Origin: Bacillota bacterium | GTDB lineage: Bacteria; Bacillota; Sulfobacillia; RBS10-35; JAJYVM01 | Length of the DNA: 12,519 nt | Direction: 5' to 3' | NCBI GenBank assembly: GCA_021792015.1 | Contig: JAJYVM010000066.1 | Coordinates: 1-12,519 of the forward strand | In this document: positions 1 to 8,188 of the stretch, piece after piece | Layout of the letters: every line of letters starts with the position of its first letter | How positions within the stretch are numbered: position 1 is the stretch's first letter | Program-made: the position numbers and the translations under genes | The notes under the pieces: generated by a model | Database searches by the model: none | Told to the model about the DNA's origin: nothing | The model's input: the letters and a program-made list of their open reading frames with translations, nothing else

Positions 1-2
1 AG

Positions 3-770
3 CAGCTGCCGGCGGCCGATGCCCGGACCGTGGCCCGCGAAACCAACGACGCCCTGGCGGAGGCCGTGCGCCGGTACCCCAGCCGCCTTGCCGGCCTCGC
101 CTCCCTGCCGACGGCGGCGCCCGACGCCGCGGCCGACGAGCTGGAGCGGGCCGTGCGCAGCCTCGGCTTCCGGGGTGCGGTGATCAACGGCCACGTCCAG
201 GGGCGCTACCTCGACGACCCGTACTTCTGGCCGGTGCTGGAGCGGGCCGACGCGCTGCAGGTGCCGATCTACGTGCATCCCATCCAGCCGCCTGCCCCCG
301 TGGTCGCCGCCTCGTACACGGGCCACTTCAGCGAGGCCGTCACGGGCATCCTGGCGATGGCGGGCTGGGGCTGGCACATCGAGACGGCGGTGCACGTGAT
401 CCGGATCATCCTCGGCGGCGTCTTCGACCGCTTCCCGCGCCTGCAGCTCATCGTCGGCCACCTTGGCGAGGGCCTGCCGTTCATGCTGCAGCGCATGGAC
501 AAGACGCTGCCCCAGCCCCTCACGCAGCTGGAGCGCCCGGTCGGGGCCTACCTGCGGGAGAACGTCCACTACACCTTCAGCGGCTTCAACTACCTGCCCC
601 CGTTCCTCAACCTGCTGCTGGAGGTCGGCGTGGACCGCATCATGTTCTCCGCGGACTACCCCTACGCCTCGATGGAGGAGGCGCGCGCGTTCCTGGAGCG
701 GCTGCCCGTCAGCCCGGCCGACCGCGAGCGCATCGCGCACGGCAACGCGGAACGCCTGCTCGGCCTCTGA
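3..770 (+). CDS. Amidohydrolase-2 family protein (decarboxylase/hydrolase type), 5'-truncated by window edge
   Basis: The reading frame is open from the first bases of the window, so the true start lies upstream; the GTG at 30 is inside the domain. About 255 C-terminal residues are visible. They match the metal-dependent TIM-barrel amidohydrolase-2 family (PF04909), which includes ACMSD and gamma-resorcylate decarboxylases. Visible signatures are YVHPIQPP (a metal or substrate histidine), VGHLGEGLPF followed by MLQRMD, and FSADYPY near the C-terminus with the expected catalytic Asp. The N-terminal HxH metal motif would be upstream, outside the window. The family decarboxylates or hydrolyses small aromatic or cyclic acids; the substrate cannot be read here. 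An alpha/beta hydrolase follows after 6 bases in the same frame, suggesting a shared catabolic or detoxifying operon (inference). Confidence 0.85.
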   Translation, partial: QLPAADARTVARETNDALAEAVRRYPSRLAGLASLPTAAPDAAADELERAVRSLGFRGAVINGHVQGRYLDDPYFWPVLERADALQVPIYVHPIQPPAPVVAASYTGHFSEAVTGILAMAGWGWHIETAVHVIRIILGGVFDRFPRLQLIVGHLGEGLPFMLQRMDKTLPQPLTQLERPVGAYLRENVHYTFSGFNYLPPFLNLLLEVGVDRIMFSADYPYASMEEARAFLERLPVSPADRERIAHGNAERLLGL

Positions 771-776
771 AGCGAG

Positions 777-1751
777 GTGGATCCCATCGAAAGCGCAGAG
801 GTCAGCTGGCCCCTGGACGCGACGACCGTCTACGGCACGCTGGTGACGCCGGCCGGCCCGCCCCCGTACCCGGCCTGCGTGATGGTGGCGGGCAGCGGCC
901 CCACCGACCGCGACTGGTGCTCGCCCCTGATCCCGGGCGGCAACGGCAGCGCCCGCCTGCTGGCCGAGGCCCTCGCGGGGGCCGGCTTCGCCTCCCTCCG
1001 CTACGACAAGCGGGGGACCGGCCCCCATGGCCGCGAAGCCCTGCAGGCGCTGGCGGGCACGGTGAGCATGCGCGGCTTCGCCGACGAGGTCGCCAGCGCG
1101 GTGGCTGTGGCGGCCGCGCGCGCGGGCGGCCGCATCTTCGCCCTCGCGAACAGCGAGGGGACGCTGCACGCGCTCCACTACCAGATCGGCAACCCCCCGA
1201 TCCCGCTGGCCGGCCTGGTGCTCGTCGGGCCGCCAGGCCGGTCGGTGGGGGCCGTCGCGCACATGCAGCTGGCCGAGCAGGCCGCCGCGTATCCGAACGG
1301 CGAGGCCCTGCTGGCGCTCTATGATGCGGCCATCGCCCGCTTCCAGACGGGGGAACCCATGAATCCCGACCCGGCCCTGCCGGAGGGTGTGCTTCAACTC
1401 CTGGCCGGCCTGGAGGCCCCCATCAACCTGCCTTTCGCGCGCGAGCTGTGGCTGGCCGACGCCGCGAGCCTGCTGCCACGCGTGGACGTGCCGGTGCTGG
1501 TCGTGATCGGCAAAAAGGACATCCAGGTGGACTGGCGGGCGGACGGGGAGCCGCTCCAGCGCGCCGCGGCCGGGCACCCGAACGTCAGCTTCCTGTTCCC
1601 GGAAGACTGCAACCACGTGCTGAAGCACGAGCCGCGCCCGCGGTCCGAGCTGGCGGCCGCCGAGGTGCTGCCCGCCTACAATGCTCCAGACGCGCGGTTG
1701 GATCCGCAGGCCCTGACGGGGGTTCTCGACTGGCTGGCGGCGCACGTCTGA
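777..1751 (+). CDS. Alpha/beta-fold hydrolase (esterase/dienelactone-hydrolase-like)
   Basis: A 324-aa cytosolic alpha/beta hydrolase with no signal peptide. Near the N-terminus VAGSGPTDRDW is the oxyanion-hole region typical of the 'GSGPTDRDG' hydrolases. The nucleophile elbow reads ANSEG with Ser at about residue 126, in place of the usual GHSEG, so the first Gly is replaced. The acid is Asp at about 248 (IGKKDIQVDW) and the base is His at about 280 (CNHVLKHE), completing a Ser-Asp-His triad. The GTG start at 777 is chosen because the N-terminal beta-strand precedes residue 30 in this family; the only SD-like sequence (GCGAGG) abuts it, so the start is uncertain. Translation may be coupled to the preceding gene, whose stop is 6 bases upstream. 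The substrate is unknown; an ester or lactone is likely from the family. Confidence 0.85.
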   Translation: MDPIESAEVSWPLDATTVYGTLVTPAGPPPYPACVMVAGSGPTDRDWCSPLIPGGNGSARLLAEALAGAGFASLRYDKRGTGPHGREALQALAGTVSMRGFADEVASAVAVAAARAGGRIFALANSEGTLHALHYQIGNPPIPLAGLVLVGPPGRSVGAVAHMQLAEQAAAYPNGEALLALYDAAIARFQTGEPMNPDPALPEGVLQLLAGLEAPINLPFARELWLADAASLLPRVDVPVLVVIGKKDIQVDWRADGEPLQRAAAGHPNVSFLFPEDCNHVLKHEPRPRSELAAAEVLPAYNAPDARLDPQALTGVLDWLAAHV

Positions 1752-1839
1752 GGCTGGCGCGTTCGCCCCGTCATCATCTGCTGGCGGCCAGCCTGTGCGA
1801 ATGGTTGCCACCATTGGCGGGGCCCGGCGGGCCCCTGCG
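1752..1839. other. Intergenic region with two GC-rich inverted repeats
   Basis: No gene is seen here. AGGCTGGC (1751-1758) can pair with GCCAGCCT (1787-1794). GGGGCCC (1819-1825) pairs perfectly with GGGCCCC (1829-1835) around a GGC loop, immediately before the rplU -35 box. Neither hairpin has a T-tract, so they are at most weak terminators for the upstream hydrolase operon. Confidence 0.35.
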
Positions 1840-1868
1840 TTGACAGCCCCTGCACCCTCCGGTAGCAT
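1840..1868 (+). promoter_or_regulatory. Sigma-A-type promoter for rplU-rpmA
   Basis: The -35 box is a perfect TTGACA (1840-1845). After a 17-bp spacer comes TAGCAT (1863-1868), a 4/6 match to the -10 consensus. Transcription would start near 1875, leaving only about 30 nt before the rplU ATG. That is too short for the structured L21 leader found in many Firmicutes, so autoregulation by that element is not expected here. Confidence 0.75.
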
Positions 1869-1905
1869 GTTTTCCGCGTCTTAACGTCCGGAGGTGTCGC
1901 AAGGC

Positions 1906-2268
1906 ATGTATGCGGTCATCGAGACCGGGGGCAAGCAGTACCGGGTGCGCGAGGGCGACGTGGTGGAGGTTGAGCTGCTGGGCGCCGAGCCCGGCGCCGA
2001 GATCACGTTCGACCGCGTGCTCGCCGTCGGAGGCGAGGGGAGCTTTCGCCCCGGCGCGCCGGTGGTCAAGGATGCCGCAGTCACGGCCCGCGTCCTCGGG
2101 CAGGTGCGCGGCAAGAAGATCATCGTCTTCCGCTACAAGGCCAAGGCCAACGAGCGGCGCAAGACCGGCCACCGCCAGAACCTGACGCGGGTGCTGATCA
2201 CCGGCGTGGGCACGGGCGAGCGACCGGCCGCCGCAGCCCCGGAGGAGGCAGAGGAGCATGGCGCATAA
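1906..2268 (+). CDS. rplU: 50S ribosomal protein L21
   Basis: A 120-aa protein starting MYAVIETGGKQYRVREGD, the L21 hallmark, followed by the conserved IIVFRYKAKANERRKTGHRQ segment that binds 23S rRNA. L21 is usually about 103 aa; the extra length is an Ala/Glu-rich C-terminal tail (about residues 104-120). The ATG at 1906 is chosen over upstream codons because it gives the family N-terminus and has the SD GGAGGT at 1890-1895. The gene overlaps rpmA by 11 bp and is the first gene after a strong promoter. Many Firmicutes have the Prp cysteine protease gene (ysxB) between rplU and rpmA; here there is none. Confidence 0.97.
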   Translation: MYAVIETGGKQYRVREGDVVEVELLGAEPGAEITFDRVLAVGGEGSFRPGAPVVKDAAVTARVLGQVRGKKIIVFRYKAKANERRKTGHRQNLTRVLITGVGTGERPAAAAPEEAEEHGA

Positions 2269-2515
2269 AAAGGGCGGCGGCAGCAGCCGCAACGGGCGCG
2301 ACAGCCGGCCCAAGCGTCTCGGTGTGAAGCGCTTTGAGGGCCAGCACGTCACGGCGGGCACGATCCTGGTCCGCCAGCGCGGCACGCGCATCCACCCCGG
2401 CGCGAACGTGGGCAAGGGCTCCGATGACACCCTGTTCGCCATGGTGGAGGGCACGGTGGCGTTCAGGGTGCGCGCCCAGGGCAGAAAGCACGTGAGCGTG
2501 ACCCCGTCCGCCTGA
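2258..2515 (+). CDS. rpmA: 50S ribosomal protein L27
   Basis: An 85-aa L27 beginning MAHKKGGGSSRNGRDS; this N-terminal tail reaches the peptidyl-transferase centre. The rest (RLGVKRFEGQHVTAGTILVRQRGTRIHPG...GKGSDDTLFA) is typical in order and length. The ATG overlaps the end of rplU by 11 bp, with purine-rich SD sequence (GGAGGAGG and GAGGAG) just upstream. L27 of many Firmicutes carries an N-terminal pre-sequence ending ...LQFFA that Prp removes. This copy begins directly at the mature AHKKG form, which agrees with the missing prp gene next to it. An intrinsic terminator follows 21 bp after the stop. Confidence 0.97.
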   Translation: MAHKKGGGSSRNGRDSRPKRLGVKRFEGQHVTAGTILVRQRGTRIHPGANVGKGSDDTLFAMVEGTVAFRVRAQGRKHVSVTPSA

Positions 2516-2536
2516 TCTTCCGCAGCGGGCTTCGGT

Positions 2537-2565
2537 GGCCCCGCGCCTGCGCGCGGGGCCTTTTT
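2537..2565 (+). terminator. Rho-independent terminator after rpmA
   Basis: GGCCCCGCGC (2537-2546) pairs perfectly with GCGCGGGGCC (2551-2560) around a CTGC loop, followed by five T (2561-2565). This separates the ribosomal-protein unit from obgE. No convincing new promoter is visible in the 56 bases before obgE, so some read-through, or a weak promoter, must supply the downstream operon. Confidence 0.9.
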
Positions 2566-2621
2566 GTGCGCCAGCAAGCAAGGCATCCTGTAGGGGAGAG
2601 ACGCCGGAGGGAGGCTGACCC

Positions 2622-3884
2622 GTGTTCGTCGACCGCGCGCGGATCGAGGTGGCCTCCGGTGCCGGCGGCAACGGCTGCGTGTCGTTTCGGCGTGAGAAGT
2701 ACGTGCCCCGCGGGGGGCCGAACGGCGGCGACGGCGGAACCGGCGGCGCGGTGATCCTGGCCGTCGATAAAAAGCTGCGCACGCTGCTGGACTTCCGCTC
2801 GCGGCACCATTTCACGGCCGCCCGCGGGGAGCACGGGCGCGGCAAGGACCAGCACGGGGCATCGGCGCCCGACCTGGTCGTCCACGTGCCGCCGGGCACC
2901 GTGGTGCGCGACGCCGAGAGCGGCGACGTCATCGCGGATCTCCTGACGGCTGGCGACCGGGTGGTGCTCTGCCGCGGCGGACGCGGCGGGCGGGGCAACG
3001 CGCGCTTCGCGGGGCCCACGCGCCAGGCGCCGCGCTTCGCCGAGAAGGGCGAACCCGGCACGCGGCGCGTGCTCGACCTCGAGTTGAAGGTCATCGCGGA
3101 CGTGGGGCTGGTCGGCCTGCCGAACGCGGGCAAGTCGTCGCTGATCGCGGCCGCGTCCGCGGCCCGGCCCAAGATCGCCGACTATCCCTTCACCACCCTG
3201 GAGCCGAACCTCGGCGTGGTGCGCAGAAACGAGACCGACTTCGTCATGGCCGACATCCCCGGCCTGATCGAGGGTGCCCACCGTGGCGCCGGGCTTGGCC
3301 ATGAGTTCCTGCGTCATGTGGAGCGCACGCGCCTGCTGGTGCACGTGGTCGACGGGGCTGCGAGCGATCCGGCCGACGACTTCCGGACCGTCGATCGCGA
3401 GCTTGCGCTCCACGACCCCGGGCTGGCGCTCCGGCCGCGGCTGGTGGCCGTCAACAAGATCGATGTGACCACCGAGCATGTGGCCGAGCTGAGGGCGGCC
3501 ACGCGGTGGCCCGTCTTCCCCATTTCGGCGGTCACGCACGCGGGGCTGGATGAGCTGCTGGATGCGATCGTCAGAGAGCTGGCGAAGATTCCGCCGCCGG
3601 AGCCGGAGGTTGCCGTGATCCGTGCCGGCGAAGAGCGTTGGCACATCGCCAGGGATGGCGATGGGCTCACTGTGGTCGGCGGCCCCTTCGCCACCTGGGT
3701 GGCGATGACCGATCTCGATAACCATGAGGGGGCGGAATACTTGGCGAAGCGGCTCCGCGGGGCGGGGTTGCCGAAAGCGTTGATGGCCGCTGGTGCCAGT
3801 GACGGCGCGCTCGTGCGGATCGGCGAAGCCGAGTTCCGGCTGGATGGCGACTGGATCCTGCCCGCGGCCATGACCCAGGCGTAG
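2622..3884 (+). CDS. obgE: Obg/CgtA-family GTPase (50S assembly, stress signalling)
   Basis: A 420-aa GTPase with the three-domain Obg layout. The Gly-rich Obg fold spans about residues 1-158 (MFVDRARIEVASGAGGNGCVSFRREKYVPRGGPNGGDGG). The G domain has a P-loop GLPNAGKS at 165-172, G3 DIPGLIEGAH, and G4 NKID at 278-281, then an SA-type G5 (FPISAVTHAG). The C-terminal OCT domain covers about residues 335-420. Obg proteins bind the 50S subunit and ppGpp and act in late 50S maturation, which fits its place after L21 and L27. The start is GTG at 2622, with a strong SD GGAGGGAGG at 2606-2614 and 7 nt spacing. The TAG stop abuts the nadD ATG with no gap, implying translational coupling. Confidence 0.96.
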   Translation: MFVDRARIEVASGAGGNGCVSFRREKYVPRGGPNGGDGGTGGAVILAVDKKLRTLLDFRSRHHFTAARGEHGRGKDQHGASAPDLVVHVPPGTVVRDAESGDVIADLLTAGDRVVLCRGGRGGRGNARFAGPTRQAPRFAEKGEPGTRRVLDLELKVIADVGLVGLPNAGKSSLIAAASAARPKIADYPFTTLEPNLGVVRRNETDFVMADIPGLIEGAHRGAGLGHEFLRHVERTRLLVHVVDGAASDPADDFRTVDRELALHDPGLALRPRLVAVNKIDVTTEHVAELRAATRWPVFPISAVTHAGLDELLDAIVRELAKIPPPEPEVAVIRAGEERWHIARDGDGLTVVGGPFATWVAMTDLDNHEGAEYLAKRLRGAGLPKALMAAGASDGALVRIGEAEFRLDGDWILPAAMTQA

Positions 3885-4436
3885 ATGCGGCGCGGCATCT
3901 TCGGCGGAACGTTCGATCCGCCCCACGTCGGGCACGTGGCCGCAGCCAGAGCGGCCGTGGCCGCCCTGGCCCTGGACCGCGTCCTGTTCGTCCCCGCGGG
4001 GCTTCCCCCCCAAAAGCACGGCCACGCGCCGGCCGAAGATCGTTACCGGATGACTGCGCTGGCCATCGCGGGCGAGCCGACCTTCGAGGTCTCCCGCATC
4101 GAGCTGGACCGCCCCGGTCCCTCCTACACGGTGGATACGCTCCGCGCCCTCGCCGGTGCCGATGCTCTCTTCTTCATCTGCGGCGCCGACGCCATCCGGG
4201 ATCTCACGACCTGGCACGAATGGGAGGAGCTGCCGAGGTTGGCGCACTTCGTCGGTGTCACCCGCCCTGGCGTGGACCGGCCCCAGGTACCGTACGCCAC
4301 TTACGTCCCCATGGACGGCGTCGACGTATCCTCGACGGAAATCCGCGCGCGGGTGGCGGCAGGGCTGCCCATCGACGGAATGGTCACGCCCGCCGTCGCG
4401 ACGTACATTCATGAGCACCGCCTCTACCTTGGCTGA
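3885..4436 (+). CDS. nadD: Nicotinate-mononucleotide adenylyltransferase
   Basis: A 183-aa enzyme that transfers AMP from ATP to nicotinate mononucleotide to make deamido-NAD in NAD synthesis. The nucleotidyltransferase motif GGTFDPPHVGH lies at residues 7-17, the HxGH equivalent being H14-V-G-H17. The second ATP-binding signature is SSTEIR at about 149-154, followed by the family end P-x-V-x-x-Y-I-x-x-x-x-L-Y. The segment FFICGADAIRDLTTWHEWEEL is also characteristic. The ATG directly follows the obgE TAG and has no SD of its own, so translation should depend on ribosomes finishing obgE. Its 3' end overlaps yqeK by 26 bp. Confidence 0.95.
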   Translation: MRRGIFGGTFDPPHVGHVAAARAAVAALALDRVLFVPAGLPPQKHGHAPAEDRYRMTALAIAGEPTFEVSRIELDRPGPSYTVDTLRALAGADALFFICGADAIRDLTTWHEWEELPRLAHFVGVTRPGVDRPQVPYATYVPMDGVDVSSTEIRARVAAGLPIDGMVTPAVATYIHEHRLYLG

Positions 4437-4965
4437 CTGGGAGTCGCTGCTGCGGGAACGGCTCGGCGCTTCGCGCTTTGCCCACAGCGTCCGCGCGTCG
4501 CGGCTGGCGGCGGAAATCGCCCGAGCGCACGGCCTGCCGGAGGACAGGGCCGCCCTGGCGGGTCTGCTCCACGACTTCGCGCGTGAGATGCCGGAGGCCG
4601 CGATGGCGCAGATTGCGCATGAGCTCGGCTGTGACCCGAAGGTCCCCGCCGTGTGGCACGGGCCTGTCGCGGCCCACATCCTGCGCCGCGATTACGGGCT
4701 GGACGCGGCCGACGTCCTGTCGGCCATCGCGCGCCATACGGTCGGAGACCCGGCGATGACCGCGCTCGACGCCGTCGTCTTCGTGGCCGACCTGGACGCG
4801 CACGGCGTGGTTCCTGGCCTGCATGAACTTGCCCTGCGGGATCTGCGCAGCGCGAGCCTGGCCGCGGTGGCGGCCAGCCTTGCGCACCTGCTGCAGCGGC
4901 AACGCCGGATCGACCTGCTCGCGGTCCGGACGTGGAACGCGCTGCTGGAGCGCGATATGCTCTGA
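4411..4965 (+). CDS. yqeK: YqeK-type HD-domain phosphohydrolase (probable Ap4A hydrolase)
   Basis: A 184-aa HD-superfamily protein. Visible metal-ligand motifs are RFAHS near residue 23, the LLHDF motif (H54-D55), HGPVAAHIL, and RHTVGDPAMTALDAVVFVADL near the end; the family usually reads YHTTG...MSxLDKIxYLAD. YqeK proteins have been reported to hydrolyse diadenosine tetraphosphate symmetrically to two ADP. The position between nadD and rsfS is the standard Firmicutes context. The ATG at 4411 lies inside nadD and has no clear SD. The alternative TTG at 4429, which overlaps the nadD stop and removes 6 residues, is equally plausible. Translation is probably coupled to nadD. Confidence 0.9.
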   Translation: MSTASTLADWESLLRERLGASRFAHSVRASRLAAEIARAHGLPEDRAALAGLLHDFAREMPEAAMAQIAHELGCDPKVPAVWHGPVAAHILRRDYGLDAADVLSAIARHTVGDPAMTALDAVVFVADLDAHGVVPGLHELALRDLRSASLAAVAASLAHLLQRQRRIDLLAVRTWNALLERDML

Positions 4966-4987
4966 GGGTAGGAGGCGGTCCGCCGGA

Positions 4988-5329
4988 TTGAGCCTGAGTG
5001 AGAAGGCGCGCGCGGTGGTGGAGGCGGCCGAGGCGCGGAAGGCTGAGGACGTCGTGGTGCTGGACCTGTCCCAGGTGTCGATCGTCGCCGACCACTTCGT
5101 CATCTGCAGCGGCGGGAGCACCCTGCAGGTGCAGGCCATTGCGGACGCGATCGCGGAGGAGGCCGGCCCCGCCCGCATCGAGGGCTACCGGGAGGCCCGC
5201 TGGATCTGCCTGGACCTCGGCGACGTGGTGGCCCACGTGTTCCACCGCGACGTGCGCGTGTACTTCGACCTTGAGCGGCTCTGGGGCGACGCGACCCGCA
5301 TTGACCCCGTGCGCGAGCCGGCGCTATAA
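4988..5329 (+). CDS. rsfS: Ribosomal silencing factor RsfS
   Basis: A 113-aa RsfS (DUF143/Iojap family), which binds L14 and blocks 30S-50S joining when nutrients are limiting. Family signatures are DVVVLDLSQVS, ADHFVICSGGSTLQVQAIADAI, and the C-terminal WICLDLGDVVAHVFHRDVRVYFDLERLWGDA. The first in-frame start giving a normal N-terminus is TTG at 4988 (MSLSEKARAVVEAA). The nearest SD is AGGAGG at 4970-4975, with a rather long 12-nt spacing. yqeK ends 22 bp upstream. The last 10 codons contain the promoter of the next unit, and its -10 box TATAAT includes the first two bases of the TAA stop plus the third. Confidence 0.93.
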   Translation: MSLSEKARAVVEAAEARKAEDVVVLDLSQVSIVADHFVICSGGSTLQVQAIADAIAEEAGPARIEGYREARWICLDLGDVVAHVFHRDVRVYFDLERLWGDATRIDPVREPAL

Positions 5330-5330
5330 T
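5301..5330 (+). promoter_or_regulatory. Sigma-A promoter of the leuS T-box transcript
   Basis: TTGACC (5301-5306, 5/6 match) is followed by an 18-bp spacer and a perfect TATAAT (5325-5330). The predicted start is near 5336-5338, about 13 nt before the first paired base of the leader. The promoter lies entirely within the end of rsfS, and the -10 box spans the rsfS TAA stop at 5327-5329. Confidence 0.85.
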
Positions 5331-5485
5331 AACCTGCACAAATCGATAGGGTAACGGCCAACGGGAGCAGTAGCCGTGGATTCCTCCACACAGCGAGCCG
5401 GCGGGCGGTGCGAGCCGGCGGGGGAAATGGCGAACTCACCCGGGCGGTGCCGGTGCCGGGAGCGCCCACGTTACGGGCGGCCGAG

Positions 5486-5589
5486 CGGATCACGTGGGGG
5501 TATAGCTCAGTTGGGAGAGCGCGTGAATGGCATTCACGAGGCCAGCGGTTCGAACCCGCTTACCTCCACCAACCAACAGACGTGATCCG
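5486..5589 (+). repeat. Perfect 10-bp inverted repeat enclosing the tRNA (Stem III position)
   Basis: CGGATCACGT (5486-5495) is the exact reverse complement of ACGTGATCCG (5580-5589). The left arm touches the first base of the tRNA; the right arm begins 8 nt after the encoded CCA. In the RNA this would be a 10-bp helix stacked directly on the tRNA acceptor stem, only 8 nt upstream of the T-box sequence, where Stem III lies in simple T-boxes such as glyQS. It may be an expanded Stem III, a processing helix for the tRNA, or the footprint of an insertion. Confidence 0.85.
5496..5571 (+). tRNA. tRNA-Ala (GGC anticodon)
   Basis: A complete 76-nt cloverleaf including encoded CCA. The acceptor stem GGGGGTA (5496-5502) pairs with TACCTCC (5561-5567). 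The D-stem is GCTC/GAGC with loop AGTTGGGA. The anticodon stem CGTGA/TCACG (5522-5526/5534-5538) has loop ATGGCAT, giving anticodon GGC at 5529-5531, which reads GCC (Ala). The variable loop is AGGCC. The T-stem AGCGG/CCGCT has loop TTCGAAC. The discriminator is A5568. Position 3:70 is G:U (G5498-T5565), the alanine identity element, which supports the amino-acid call independently of the anticodon. Nothing suggests decay. It has no obvious promoter of its own and is flanked by the two halves of the leuS T-box leader, so it should be made from the promoter at 5301-5330. Confidence 0.95.
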
Positions 5590-5618
5590 GAAGCAGCAGG
5601 GTGGTACCGCGGGATTTT

Positions 5619-5646
5619 CCCGCCCCAGCACGGGGCGGGATTTTTT
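5619..5646 (+). terminator. T-box regulated terminator before leuS
   Basis: CCCGCCCC (5619-5626) pairs with GGGGCGGG (5632-5639) around a 5-nt loop, followed by A and six T (5641-5646). The 5' arm is the same sequence that forms the 3' arm of the antiterminator, so the two structures exclude each other, as expected for a transcription-attenuating T-box. Confidence 0.93.
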
Positions 5647-5668
5647 GTTGGGCGAGGAGGGAGCCGCG

Positions 5669-8110
<2,442 letters not shown>

Positions 8111-8188
8111 TCAGGCGCCGCTGGAGCGGGAGGGGCCGCGCCTGCGGTAGAGTAGTAGCGGCCGCTGCCACCGGCGGGAGGCTGTGCC

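Larger units (their letters stand above)
5351..5646 (+). promoter_or_regulatory. T-box riboswitch leader of leuS (Leu CUC specifier), interrupted by a tRNA
   Basis: T-box leaders sense uncharged tRNA and control transcription read-through. Stem I can be drawn in full. CGGG (5362-5365) pairs with CCCG (5439-5442). The specifier loop is AGCAGTA (5366-5372) opposite GAACTCA (5432-5438), with the AGTA loop-E element and specifier CTC (Leu) at 5435-5437 followed by the usual purine. GCCGT (5373-5377) pairs with ATGGC (5427-5431), and TTCCTCC (5381-5387) with GGGGGAA (5420-5426). The bulge ACAGCGA precedes the distal helix GCCGGC/GCCGGC (5397-5402/5414-5419), capped by GGGCGGTGCGA. GTAACG (5351-5356) and CGTTAC (5469-5474) may close the base. 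A 10-bp helix (5486-5495/5580-5589) occupies the Stem III position. The T-box AGGGTGGTACCGCG is at 5598-5611. The antiterminator pairs GGG (5599-5601) with CCC (5624-5626) and GCGGG (5609-5613) with CCCGC (5619-5623), with bulge TGGTACC. A tRNA-Ala gene lies inside the leader. Confidence 0.92.

Noticed and set aside
2566..2621. Promoter for obgE just after the rpmA terminator
   Set aside because: TTGTGC at 2564 has no acceptable -10 at 16-19 bp. It cannot be supported from the sequence alone.
2463..4679. 738-codon open frame on the minus strand opposite obgE and nadD
   Set aside because: It is a shadow of Obg and NadD codon structure, and no protein-family features are seen.
5408..5668. In-frame upstream extension of leuS
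   Set aside because: The frame is open through the T-box and tRNA only by chance. The extension has no LeuRS similarity, and the ATG at 5669 has a good SD.
8111..8188. Promoter or terminator between leuS and the DedA gene
   Set aside because: A TAGAGT-like -10 is present at about 8152 but no -35 lies at proper spacing, and no hairpin has a T-tract. Co-transcription with leuS is simpler.
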